16,070 nucleotides of DNA from Streptomyces catenulae (GTDB lineage Bacteria > Actinomycetota > Actinomycetes > Streptomycetales > Streptomycetaceae). Shown here one piece after another: positions 1 to 7,508 of the stretch. The position numbers were made by a program, and so were the translations under genes. The stretch is taken from contig NZ_JODY01000062.1 in assembly GCF_000718015.1 (NCBI RefSeq), positions 1 through 16,070 on the forward strand, written 5' to 3'. The notes beneath the pieces are model-generated. The model did not search any database, was not told where the DNA came from, and saw only the letters and a list, made by a program, of their open reading frames with translations. The stretch's first letter is position 1; the number at the start of each line of letters is the position of its first letter.

Positions 1-20
1 CATCCCCTCACCCCCGCCCC

Positions 21-1262
21 TCACCCCACATGCGTCTCCGCCGCCTCCACCTCTTCGCGGGTGATGCCGAGCAGGTAGAGGACGGTGTCGAGGAAGGGCA
101 CGTTCACGGCGGTGTGGGCGGCTTCGCGGACGACCGGCTTGGCGTTGAAGGCGACGCCGAGGCCCGCGGTGTTGAGCATGTCCAGGTCGTTGGCGCCGTC
201 GCCGATGGCGACGGTCTGCGCCAGCGGGACCCCGGCCTGTTGCGCGAAGCTGCGCAGCAGCCGTGCCTTGCCGGCCCGGTCCACGATCTCGCCGGTCACC
301 TTGCCGGTGAACTTCCCGTCCGCGACCTCCAGGGTGTTGGCGGCGGCGAAGTCCAGCCCCAGTTCTTCCTGGAGCGCGTCGGTGACCTGCGTGAATCCGC
401 CGGAGACGACGCCGACCTGGTAGCCGAGCCGCTTGAGGGTGCGGACGAGGGTGCGGGCGCCCGGGGTGAGCCGGACCTCCTTGCGCACCGTCTCCACGAC
501 GGACGCGTCGAGCCCGGCCAGCAGCGCGACCCGGGCGTGCAGCGACTGCTCGAAGTCCAGCTCGCCGCGCATCGCCTGAGCGGTGACCTCGGCGACCTCC
601 GCCTCGCATCCGGCGTGTGCCGCGAACAGCTCGATGACCTCGTCCTGGATCAGCGTCGAGTCGACGTCCATGACGACCAGCCGCTGCGCCCGGCGCTGGA
701 GCCCCGCCGACACCACGGCGATGTCGACGCCGAGGAGGGCCGCCTCCGGTGCCAGTACGGAGCGCAGCGCGTCGGTGGCGGCGCCGGACACCGCGAACTC
801 CACGGCCGTCACCGGGTACTTGGCGAGCCGGAAAATGCGGTCGATGTTGCCGCCGCAGGACGTTATGGCGGCGGTGATCGCGGCGGTGCACTCGGCGGTC
901 AGCGGATGGCCCAGCACGGTGACGTGGGAGCGTCCGGTGCCGCGCGGACGGTTGTCGCCCCGGCCGGAGATGATCTCGGCCTGGAGGTTCAGCGAATCGG
1001 CCCAGCTGTGGACGGTGGCCCGCAGGCCGCCCTCGGAGGCTCCTTCGGCCCCGGTGGCGGGCGCGGTGACCAGGGCGCACAGCACTATGCGGCCACGGGT
1101 CACGACCTGTTCGATGTCGACGACGTCGACGGAGTAGGCGGCGAGGGTGTCGAAGAGACCTGCGGTGATGCCGGGCCGGTCCTTCCCGAAGATCTTCACG
1201 AGGAGGGTCGGTACGTCATCGCCCGGTACGGCGGTGGCAGGCGGGATCTGCGATGCGCTCAT
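21..1262 (-). CDS. serB: Phosphoserine phosphatase SerB, two ACT domains plus HAD
   Basis: The 413-residue product should hydrolyse phosphoserine to serine, the last step of serine synthesis, in the cytoplasm. Residues about 18-70 are an ACT domain (FGKDRPGIT motif) and about 110-185 a second ACT-like domain; the rest is a HAD phosphatase. HAD motifs are complete: DVDST at 199-203 (nucleophile and acid/base Asp), SGG at 287-289, Lys332, and GDGAND at 354-359. The two ACT domains match the long actinobacterial SerB form and probably sense amino acids. The reading frame stays open 52 codons further upstream, but I chose the ATG at 1262 because AAAGG lies just ahead of it and the upstream residues are Arg/Gly-rich with no domain. 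A TACCGT box 9 nt before this ATG suggests a very short leader. It is divergent from the FHA-ABC exporter; the end lies near the window edge, so its terminator is not seen. Confidence 0.95.
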   Translation of the reverse strand: MSASQIPPATAVPGDDVPTLLVKIFGKDRPGITAGLFDTLAAYSVDVVDIEQVVTRGRIVLCALVTAPATGAEGASEGGLRATVHSWADSLNLQAEIISGRGDNRPRGTGRSHVTVLGHPLTAECTAAITAAITSCGGNIDRIFRLAKYPVTAVEFAVSGAATDALRSVLAPEAALLGVDIAVVSAGLQRRAQRLVVMDVDSTLIQDEVIELFAAHAGCEAEVAEVTAQAMRGELDFEQSLHARVALLAGLDASVVETVRKEVRLTPGARTLVRTLKRLGYQVGVVSGGFTQVTDALQEELGLDFAAANTLEVADGKFTGKVTGEIVDRAGKARLLRSFAQQAGVPLAQTVAIGDGANDLDMLNTAGLGVAFNAKPVVREAAHTAVNVPFLDTVLYLLGITREEVEAAETHVG

Positions 1263-1697
1263 GGTGCCTTTACGGTAACCGCCCGGCGCGTTCGCCCGTA
1301 CACCTGTCCGTTGTCCGGACCGCCGCGCGTGGCGTCCCGAGCACGCTTCCGGACCCTCGGTGACCAGCCGTGCAACCGGCTCCCCGGCCCCGTCCGGACG
1401 GCCTCCGGACCGCCCCACGGCTGATCGTTATGGACTCGTGTCCGCACCCCCTTCCGGCCCGCCGTGACCCCTCCCGGCGGCCGGAACAGAGCGCTCCGCG
1501 GCTGGTTGCGGTGCACGGTTTCGCCGCTCCGGTGTGGTTTGACGGGTGCCGCCCGCGTCGCCGTACGGGCGTGCCGCGCGCGGTCCGCGCCGGGCCCGCG
1601 TCCCGGTTTCCGGTAGGCGGGCCGAGCCTGAAATAGTTCCCCACGATGTTCGCCATCCCTGGATTCCCATACAGGGCGTCACTCGGGGGACTATGTA
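1263..1697. other. 435-bp divergent intergenic region
   Basis: This gap separates serB (minus) from the FHA-ABC exporter (plus). On the serB side it holds a TACCGT hexamer (1272-1277 on the minus strand) and four copies of TCCGGAC (1314, 1348, 1393, 1404). CCGTCCGGACGG at 1390-1401 is a perfect 12-bp palindrome. On the exporter side there is a short inverted repeat (CCCTG/CAGGG, 1657-1676) and a GGGGGA ribosome site at 1685-1690. I see no convincing -35/-10 pair for the exporter. Frames open here on both strands look like GC-rich noise. Confidence 0.6.
1314..1410. repeat. Four dispersed copies of TCCGGAC upstream of serB
   Basis: TCCGGAC occurs at 1314-1320, 1348-1354, 1393-1399 and 1404-1410. 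Its core TCCGGA is self-complementary, and the third copy sits in a perfect palindrome (1390-1401). The clustering is seen directly; a role as repressor or activator sites for serB is inference. Confidence 0.5.
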
Positions 1698-4253
1698 ATG
1701 GGGCGTGGAGTGCCTGAACTCGTACTGGAATTGAACGGTAGGACCTGGACGCTCGATCCGTCCCGGTCCTACAGCGTGGGCCGTGATCCGCAGGGCGACA
1801 TGGTGCTCGACGACGCCAGGGTCTCCTGGCGTCACGCCGTCGTGCGGTGGGCCGGACACAGCTGGGTCATCGAAGACCAGGGCAGCACCAACGGCACGTA
1901 CGTCCAGGGTCAGCGGATCCAGCAGACGGAGATAGGTGCCGGTTCGACCGTCCACCTCGGCAACGCCACCGACGGCCCGCGGATCACCCTGTCGGGTGCC
2001 GCCGCACCGGCCGCCGCCCAGGGCGCCGGTGCCTACAGCCCGCCCGCCGCGGCGCCGCAGCAGGCCGCCGCGCAGGGCTGGCAGCAGCCGCCCGCCGCCC
2101 AGCAGCCGCCCGTCGCGCAGGGGCACCAGCCGCCCGCCGGTGCCGGTCAGCCCTACGTCCCGCCGCAGCAGGACCGGCAGCAGCCCGCCCCGCAGGCGGG
2201 CGCGGCCCGGCAGCCGCAGGGTGGCGACCGCAACCCCACCACGTTCCACCGCCTGGAACTCGACCGGGTGATGCGCATCGGCCGTGCGCTGGAGAACGAG
2301 CTGGTCGTCTCCGACCTCCAGGTCTCCCGCCACCACGCGGAGTTCCACGCCACCCCCGACGGCCGCTTCGAGATTCGTGACCTCGGCAGCCACAACGGCA
2401 CCTACGTCAACGGTCAGCCGGTCCCCAAGTCCGGCTCCGCCGCCATCGGCCCGAACGACATCATCGGCGTCGGCCACTCCACGTTCCGCCTGGTCGGCGA
2501 CCGGCTGGAGGAGTTCGTCGACACCGGCGACGTCTCCTTCTCGGCGCGCCACCTCACGGTCACCGTCGACGGCGGCAAGCAGATCCTCCGGGACGTCTCG
2601 TTCGGCGTCCCGGAGAAGTCGCTGATCGCCGTCATCGGCCCGTCCGGCTCCGGCAAGTCGACCCTCCTCAAGGCGCTCACCGGCTACCGCCCCGCCAACG
2701 AGGGCGATGTCCTCTACGACAACCGGAACCTCTACAAGCAGTTCGCCGAGCTGCGGCAGCGCATCGGTCTGGTCCCGCAGGACGACATCCTCCACAAGGA
2801 GCTGACCGTCCAGAAGGCGCTGCGCTACGCCGCCAAGCTCCGCTTCCCCGGGGACACCGCGGAGGCCGAGCGCGAGGCGCGGATCGACGAGGTGCTGCAC
2901 GAGCTGAAGCTCCATGTGCACCGGGACAAGAAGGTCTTCTCGCTCTCCGGCGGTCAGCGCAAGCGCGTCTCGGTCGCCCTGGAGCTGCTGACCAAGCCGT
3001 CGCTGATCTTCCTGGACGAGCCGACCTCCGGCCTCGACCCGGGCATGGACCGCGACGTCATGCAGCTGCTGCGCGGTCTCGCCGACGACGGCCGGACCGT
3101 CCTGGTCGTCACGCACTCCGTCGCCGAGCTGGCCATCTGCGACAAGCTGCTGGTCATGGCGCCGGGCGGCGGCGTCGCCTACTTCGGCCCGCCCGAGGAG
3201 GCGCTGAACTTCTTCCAGTACGACACCTGGGCCGACGTCTTCTCGGCGTTCGAGAACTACCGGGACTACGACTGGATGGGCCGCTGGCGCGGCTCCCCGC
3301 ACTACCAGATGTACGCGGCGGACATCGATGCGGTCGCCCCGCAGTCGGTGCAGATCCAGTCGCCGCCCGCCCGGATGCAGAAGTCGCAGAGCTGGGGCTC
3401 CCAGCTGTGGACGCTGATGCGCCGCTATGTCTCGGTGCTCGCCTCCGACCGCGGCTTCCTGGTCCTGATGCTGGCGCTGCCCGCGGTCCTCGGCATCGTC
3501 TCGATGCTGATCCCCAGCGACTACGGCTTCGGGTACGGGCCGGACAACCGGCACGGCGCCAACCGCGACGCCTCCACGATCATGCTGATCCTCGCGGTCG
3601 GCATGTGCTTCTCCGGTGCCGCCAACTCCGTCCGTGAGTTGATCAAGGAGCGGGTCATCTACGAGCGCGAACGGGCCACCGGCCTGTCGCGGTCGGCGTA
3701 TCTGATGTCCAAGGTGATCGTCCTGGGCGTGGCCACCGCCTTCCAGGGCGTGATCATCTCGGCGATCGGCTTCGCCACCCGGACGATGCCCGCGGAGGGC
3801 GTGATCTTCCGCCATCTGCCGGGCGTCGAGATGACGCTGGCGATCATCGCGCTCGGCTTCACCTCGATGATGTTCGGCCTGATCATCTCCGCGCTGGTCA
3901 AGACCGCCGAGAAGACCATGCCGCTGCTGGTCATGTTCGCCATCGTCCAGGTCGTCTTCACCGGCGTGCTCTTCCAGCTGTTCGACACGATCGGCGTCGC
4001 GCAGTTCTCCTGGCTGATGCCGTCGCGCTGGGCCGTCGCCGCGATGGGCGCGACCGCCGACATGAACCGCCTGCTGCCGTGGGAGCCGGCCAACCCGGCC
4101 AAGGGGACGCCCGCCAACCCCGATCCGCTGTGGCAGCACCAGCCCGGTGTCTATGTGATGGACATGATCATCCTGATCACGCTCGGCGTCGCCCTCGCCT
4201 TCGTCGTGGCGCGCCTGCTGCGCCGCCACGAGCCGGAGGTCATGCGCAAGTGA
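1698..4253 (+). CDS. ABC exporter with two N-terminal FHA domains (Rv1747-like)
   Basis: The 851-residue protein fuses two phosphothreonine-binding FHA domains to an ABC ATPase and an ABC2-type membrane domain. FHA1 spans about 5-98 (GRD at 28-30, SWRH at 43-46, TNG at 64-66) and FHA2 about 184-268 (GR at 195-196, SRHH at 210-213, HNG at 232-234). They are joined by a Pro/Gln/Ala-rich linker (101-178). The ATPase has Walker A GPSGSGKST (314-322), Q361, LSGGQ (416-420), Walker B LIFLDEP (436-442) and H473. About six membrane helices follow (near 587-605, 626-643, 671-693, 711-733, 741-763, 820-840). Order and length match mycobacterial Rv1747, a cell-envelope lipid exporter controlled by the Ser/Thr kinase PknF; the substrate here is unknown. 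The ATG has GGGGGA 7 nt upstream. No Ser/Thr kinase gene lies in the window. Confidence 0.95.
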   Translation: MGRGVPELVLELNGRTWTLDPSRSYSVGRDPQGDMVLDDARVSWRHAVVRWAGHSWVIEDQGSTNGTYVQGQRIQQTEIGAGSTVHLGNATDGPRITLSGAAAPAAAQGAGAYSPPAAAPQQAAAQGWQQPPAAQQPPVAQGHQPPAGAGQPYVPPQQDRQQPAPQAGAARQPQGGDRNPTTFHRLELDRVMRIGRALENELVVSDLQVSRHHAEFHATPDGRFEIRDLGSHNGTYVNGQPVPKSGSAAIGPNDIIGVGHSTFRLVGDRLEEFVDTGDVSFSARHLTVTVDGGKQILRDVSFGVPEKSLIAVIGPSGSGKSTLLKALTGYRPANEGDVLYDNRNLYKQFAELRQRIGLVPQDDILHKELTVQKALRYAAKLRFPGDTAEAEREARIDEVLHELKLHVHRDKKVFSLSGGQRKRVSVALELLTKPSLIFLDEPTSGLDPGMDRDVMQLLRGLADDGRTVLVVTHSVAELAICDKLLVMAPGGGVAYFGPPEEALNFFQYDTWADVFSAFENYRDYDWMGRWRGSPHYQMYAADIDAVAPQSVQIQSPPARMQKSQSWGSQLWTLMRRYVSVLASDRGFLVLMLALPAVLGIVSMLIPSDYGFGYGPDNRHGANRDASTIMLILAVGMCFSGAANSVRELIKERVIYERERATGLSRSAYLMSKVIVLGVATAFQGVIISAIGFATRTMPAEGVIFRHLPGVEMTLAIIALGFTSMMFGLIISALVKTAEKTMPLLVMFAIVQVVFTGVLFQLFDTIGVAQFSWLMPSRWAVAAMGATADMNRLLPWEPANPAKGTPANPDPLWQHQPGVYVMDMIILITLGVALAFVVARLLRRHEPEVMRK

Positions 4254-4273
4254 CCCGGCGTCCGTGACGCACC

Positions 4274-4319
4274 ACCGCCGAGGGGCGGCACCCGTGATCG
4301 GGTGCCGCCCCTCGGCGGT
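4274..4319. terminator. Bidirectional hairpin terminator between convergent genes
   Basis: Two perfectly complementary 20-nt arms (4274-4293 and 4300-4319) flank a 6-nt loop, GTGATC. The hairpin lies 20 bp after the exporter stop and 14 bp from the stop of the convergent SLT gene, so it can serve both. There is no U-tract, as is common in streptomycetes. Confidence 0.88.
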
Positions 4320-4333
4320 CGGACGCGGTCCGC

Positions 4334-5068
4334 TCAGTAGGCGGAGTTGACGTTGTCCATCGAGCCGTACTTGTCGGCCGCGTAGTTGCAGGCGGCGGTG
4401 ATGTTGGCGACCGGGTCGTAGATGTCCCAGGAGGTGCCGTCGACGTGGTACGTCTGGAAGGTCGGGGCGATCACCTGGAGCAGGCCCTTGGAGGGCACGC
4501 CGTTGATGGCGTTGATGTCCCAGTTGTTGATGGCCATCGGGTTGCCCGCGGACTCCCGGATGATGTTGCGGTAGATACCGTTGTATGAGCCGGGGATGCC
4601 CTTGTTGGCCATGATGTCGAGCGACTGGCGGATCCAGCCGTCGAGGTTGTTCGTGTAGGTCTTGACCGGCGTCTTCACGGCGGTGGGCAGCGCGGCGCGG
4701 TCGGTGGAGCGGCTGGCGGTCTGCTGCGCGGCGCGCTCCTTGGCGGCCTTCGCCTTCGCGGCGGCCTCGGCCTTCGCCTTGGCGGCAGCCTTGGCCTCGG
4801 CGGCGGCCTCGGCCCGGCCGGCCTTGGTGGAGGCGTCCGCCTGCTTGGCGATGGTGGCCTGCTGGGTCTGCGCCGTGCTGCCGACGGTGCTGCTGAAGGC
4901 GACCGGCTGCACATGGGCGGCCGAGGTCTGTCCGGTGCTCTGGCCCGCGTCGGCGCCCGGCACGACGGTGAAGGCGAGGGCGGCGGCACCGGCCGCGGCG
5001 ATGCCGGCGGCGGAGAGCTTGTGGGTCCGCGTCAGGCGGTCAAGGCCGAAAAGGGCGTGCTTGGGCAT
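4334..5068 (-). CDS. Secreted lysozyme-like transglycosylase (SLT fold)
   Basis: The 244-residue product appears to be an exported peptidoglycan hydrolase. A basic N-terminus leads into an Ala-rich hydrophobic stretch (about 18-37) ending near GADAG, a plausible signal peptide. Residues about 72-117 are an Ala/Lys/Glu-rich, probably helical or coiled-coil spacer. Residues about 145-240 form a lysozyme-like domain: the likely catalytic Glu172 is in IIRESAGNP, followed by SKGLLQV and a closing tyrosine-rich segment. The ATG at 5068 was chosen because the basic-hydrophobic signal begins there; GGAAGG lies about 11 nt upstream, which is rather far. The frame stays open further upstream but that part lacks domain character. 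Which bond it cuts, and whether it acts in growth, germination or sporulation, cannot be read from sequence. It is monocistronic, with terminators on both sides. Confidence 0.86.
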   Translation of the reverse strand: MPKHALFGLDRLTRTHKLSAAGIAAAGAAALAFTVVPGADAGQSTGQTSAAHVQPVAFSSTVGSTAQTQQATIAKQADASTKAGRAEAAAEAKAAAKAKAEAAAKAKAAKERAAQQTASRSTDRAALPTAVKTPVKTYTNNLDGWIRQSLDIMANKGIPGSYNGIYRNIIRESAGNPMAINNWDINAINGVPSKGLLQVIAPTFQTYHVDGTSWDIYDPVANITAACNYAADKYGSMDNVNSAY

Positions 5069-5163
5069 GGCGAAGTAGACCTTCCGAAAAGGGGGACGTC
5101 GCAGGGGGCCGTCGGTGGCGGAGAACGCCGGGTGGGGACCGCGGCGCCGAGCGACGGGAGCCA

Positions 5164-5192
5164 TTCTTAGCGGCCGTAAATTCGCCGGGCAA
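5164..5192 (-). promoter_or_regulatory. Candidate promoter for the SLT gene
   Basis: On the minus strand, TTGCCC (5192-5187) is separated by exactly 17 nt from TAAGAA (5169-5164), a plausible housekeeping-type -35/-10 pair. Transcription would start near 5157, giving a leader of about 90 nt. This is by-eye matching only. Confidence 0.45.
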
Positions 5193-5325
5193 TGAGGTGA
5201 CATACGACCCGGAATAGTGGAACCGGGGTGCCCGGTGATGCGTCCCCCGGGGAAGAGTCCCAGCTCATGAAGGTTTGCCGGGCGACTAAAGCGGGTCGTA
5301 GGTGACCTGGGCCCTATGGGTGGCG

Positions 5326-5360
5326 TCACACCCGGGCGAGGTTTGCCTCGCCGGGTGTGA
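5326..5360 (-). terminator. Terminator after the deiodinase-like gene
   Basis: The arms 5326-5340 and 5347-5360 pair over 14 bp with one bulged G, around a 6-nt loop. The hairpin lies about 36 nt beyond the stop of the minus-strand deiodinase-like gene and separates it from the SLT gene. Confidence 0.8.
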
Positions 5361-5395
5361 TCGCAGTTGCACAGTGCGTATGACGCGAATAAGTC

Positions 5396-6097
5396 TCAGA
5401 TCTCGACCAGGACCTGGTCAAGGGACTTTCGGATCAAATCCGGCACTTCACACTTATCGGCCGGGTATCCCACGGGGATCACGGCGAACGCCTTCTCGTT
5501 GGCCGGACGCCCCAGAACCTCCTGGAGGAACCGCATCGGGCTCGGCGTGTGCACCAGCGCCGCCAGCCCCGACAGATGCAGTGCGGAGAGCAGCATCCCG
5601 ACCGCGATGCCCACCGACTCGTCGACGTAGTAGTGCTTGCGCTTGCTGCCGTCCTCGCCCAGCCAGTGCCGCTGCTGGAACACCACGATCAGATACGGCG
5701 CATCGGTCAGATGCGGCTTGACCTCGTCCGTCCCCAGCGGGCGCAGCGCGGCCAGCCACTCCTCGCCCAGCCGCCCCTCGTAGGAGACGCGCTCCTCCTC
5801 TTCCGCCGCCGCCCGGATCCGCCGCCGCACCTCCGGGTCCTTGACCAGGACGAACGTCCACGGCTGCTGATGCGCCCCGGACGGCGCGGTCGCCGCGCAG
5901 GCGATGGCGTCCTGGACGACCTGCTCGGGCACCGGATCGGTGGAGAACTGCCGCACGGTCCGCCGTTCGTCCATCCGCTCCCGCAGCTCCGCCGCGCGGG
6001 CGAGCGACTCCGCCGCCGGTATCCGCGCGGGACGGTACGGAACGCCGCGGTAGGGGTCGCCGTGGGTCGGGGTCCAGGTCCTCGTCGCTTCTGTCAT
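5396..6097 (-). CDS. Nitroreductase-fold flavoprotein, iodotyrosine deiodinase-like
   Basis: The 233-residue protein belongs to the FMN-dependent nitroreductase superfamily: RRTVRQF at 45-51 and APSGAHQQPW at 71-80 are the usual FMN-contact regions. It resembles iodotyrosine deiodinase (IYD) more than typical nitroreductases. The C-terminal VPDLIRKSLDQ parallels the end of mammalian IYD, and Glu102, Tyr106 and Lys127 keep the 4- and 21-residue spacing of the Glu/Tyr/Lys trio that clamps halotyrosine in IYD. Expected activity is reductive dehalogenation of iodo- or bromotyrosine, or reduction of a related phenolic amino acid. The ATG at 6097 was chosen because it precedes the family N-terminus; no good ribosome site is visible. 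A much longer open frame upstream overlaps the divergent kinase gene and is spurious. Its own terminator lies downstream. Confidence 0.85.
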   Translation of the reverse strand: MTEATRTWTPTHGDPYRGVPYRPARIPAAESLARAAELRERMDERRTVRQFSTDPVPEQVVQDAIACAATAPSGAHQQPWTFVLVKDPEVRRRIRAAAEEEERVSYEGRLGEEWLAALRPLGTDEVKPHLTDAPYLIVVFQQRHWLGEDGSKRKHYYVDESVGIAVGMLLSALHLSGLAALVHTPSPMRFLQEVLGRPANEKAFAVIPVGYPADKCEVPDLIRKSLDQVLVEI

Positions 6098-6210
6098 GCG
6101 CCGAGTCTGGAACCGCGGGCGCCCTCCCGGGGCGCGGACCGCCGAATCCGCGGACTTCGGCGCGATCCGTACCCCGGGGGAGAGGGGAAAGGGGAGCGGC
6201 GTGCACGGTG

Positions 6211-6224
6211 CCCCTATATAGGGG
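6211..6224. promoter_or_regulatory. Perfect 14-bp palindrome CCCCTATATAGGGG
   Basis: This perfect palindrome with an AT core sits between the divergent deiodinase-like and sensor-kinase genes, 114 bp from the former's start and 139 bp before the chosen kinase start. It could be an operator or overlap a -10 region; no matching -35 was found on either strand. Confidence 0.5.
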
Positions 6225-6349
6225 ACTAGGAGTCGTTTGGTTCGAAGGTGAAAAATGACCGTTACGCCGGAAATGGTGACGGCTTGCCTAGGTCCCGAGA
6301 CCGAGGACCGGCGCGGCGGTAGGCCGATACACCCCTCGCCGGGCGCCGG

Positions 6350-6365
6350 TACCGTGAAACGTATG
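6350..6365 (+). promoter_or_regulatory. TACCGT box 7 nt before ATG: possible leaderless start
   Basis: TACCGT (6350-6355) is followed by 7 nt and then ATG (6363). That spacing would place the transcription start at or next to the A of the ATG, the arrangement of leaderless actinobacterial mRNAs. It supports 6363 as the kinase start. No clear -35 is seen. Confidence 0.45.
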
Positions 6366-7508
6366 ACCAACGGACCGGGAGCCGGAATCCCCGCGGTGAG
6401 CAGCGCGATCCTCGCGATGAGCCGGCATCTGGAGGTGCGCGACGTCCTCAAGACGATCGTCGCCTCGGCCCGGGAACTGCTCGACGCCGAATACGCCGCC
6501 CTCGGCGTCCCCGACGACCACGGCGGCTTCGCGCAGTTCGTGGTGGACGGCGTCAGCGAGGAGCAGTGGAAGGCCATCGGCCCGCTCCCCCGCCAGCACG
6601 GCATCCTCGCCGCGATGCTCCACCACGCCACCCCCGAGCGCCTCGCCGACGTCCGCAAGGACCCCCGCTTCGGCGGCTGGCCCGCCGCCCACCCCGACAT
6701 GTCCGACTTCCTGGGCCTGCCGGTCGCCGACGGCGACGAGATCCTCGGGGCCCTCTTCCTCGCCAACAAGCGCTGCCCCAAGCCGACCGGCGGCTGCGGC
6801 TTCACCGCCGAGGACGAACGCCTCCTGGGCATCCTCGCCCAGCACGCCGCCATCGCCCTCACCAACGCCCGCCTCTACGAACGCAGCCGCGAGCTGACCA
6901 TCGCCGGGGAGCGCGCCCGCCTCGCCCACGAGCTGCACGACGCCGTCGCCCAGAAACTCTTCTCGCTCCGGCTCACCGCCCAGGCCGCCACCGCACTCGT
7001 CGACCGCGACCCGGACCGCGCCAAGTGCGAGCTGCACCAGGTCGCCGCGCTCGCCGCCGAGGCCGCCGACGAGCTGCGCGCCGCCGTCGTCGAACTGCGC
7101 CCCGCCGCCCTCGACGAGGACGGGCTGATCGCCACCCTCCGATCCCAGACCCAGGTCCTCGACCGAGCCCACAGCGCCCGCGTCACCTTCGGCGCCCAGG
7201 GCGTCCGCGCCCTGCCCTCCTCCCAGGAGGAGGCGCTGCTCCGCGTCGCCCAGGAGGCGCTGCACAACGCGCTGCGGCACAGTGGCGCCGGGCACGTCGA
7301 CGTCACCCTCGCCCGGCACGGCCAGGGCGCGCTGCTCCGCGTCGCCGACGACGGCTGCGGCTTCGACCCCGGCGCGGTCCGCACGGCCGGTCGTCACCTG
7401 GGCCTGGTGTCGATGCGCGACCGCGCCAACGGCGTCGGTGGCGTACTCACCGTGAAATCGGAGCCCGGCCAGGGCACCGCTGTAGAGATGGAGGTGCCCG
7501 GTGGCTGA
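6363..7508 (+). CDS. GAF-domain sensor histidine kinase (HisKA_3/NarL class)
   Basis: The 381-residue cytoplasmic kinase has no membrane segment. A GAF domain occupies about 20-170, then a HisKA_3 dimerisation domain with phosphoacceptor His192 (ELHDAVAQ), and an HATPase_c domain with the N-box around Asn302 (EALHNALRHS) and the DDGCGF G1 box near 329-334. The GAF domain contains His110-Pro-Asp-Met ahead of FLGLPV, resembling the haem-ligand region of mycobacterial DosS. Its stop overlaps the regulator start by 8 nt, so the two are co-translated and should form one phosphorelay. The start is uncertain: ATG 6255 has a reasonable GAAGGTG ribosome site and would add 36 residues without domain character, while ATG 6363 fits a leaderless promoter and the family N-terminus (ahead of the SRHLEVRDVL segment). 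I prefer 6363. Confidence 0.9.
   Translation: MTNGPGAGIPAVSSAILAMSRHLEVRDVLKTIVASARELLDAEYAALGVPDDHGGFAQFVVDGVSEEQWKAIGPLPRQHGILAAMLHHATPERLADVRKDPRFGGWPAAHPDMSDFLGLPVADGDEILGALFLANKRCPKPTGGCGFTAEDERLLGILAQHAAIALTNARLYERSRELTIAGERARLAHELHDAVAQKLFSLRLTAQAATALVDRDPDRAKCELHQVAALAAEAADELRAAVVELRPAALDEDGLIATLRSQTQVLDRAHSARVTFGAQGVRALPSSQEEALLRVAQEALHNALRHSGAGHVDVTLARHGQGALLRVADDGCGFDPGAVRTAGRHLGLVSMRDRANGVGGVLTVKSEPGQGTAVEMEVPGG

Larger units (their letters stand above)
5069..5395 (-). other. 327-bp intergenic region upstream of the SLT gene
   Basis: Read on the minus strand, this region holds the terminator of the deiodinase-like gene (5326-5360), then about 255 bp ahead of the SLT start. A candidate promoter lies at 5164-5192. 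Upstream of it is a short hairpin (ACCGGG/CCCGGT, 5222-5236). No small ORF looks real. Streptomyces cell-wall hydrolase genes often carry c-di-AMP (ydaO-type) riboswitches, but I do not find the conserved ydaO motifs here. Confidence 0.5.

Noticed and set aside
1428..4229. Very long open frame on the minus strand opposite the FHA-ABC exporter
   Set aside because: It is antisense to a gene with clear domains, and its composition (Asp/Arg/Gly/His-rich, low complexity) is typical of GC-rich shadow frames.
5069..5325. c-di-AMP (ydaO-type) riboswitch ahead of the secreted SLT hydrolase
   Set aside because: The gene type and leader fit, but I could not find the conserved core blocks (the GGGGAACC-like, GGGGUGAA-like and CCGAACCCGUCAGCUAACC-like segments). 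A covariance search with Rfam RF00379 would settle it.
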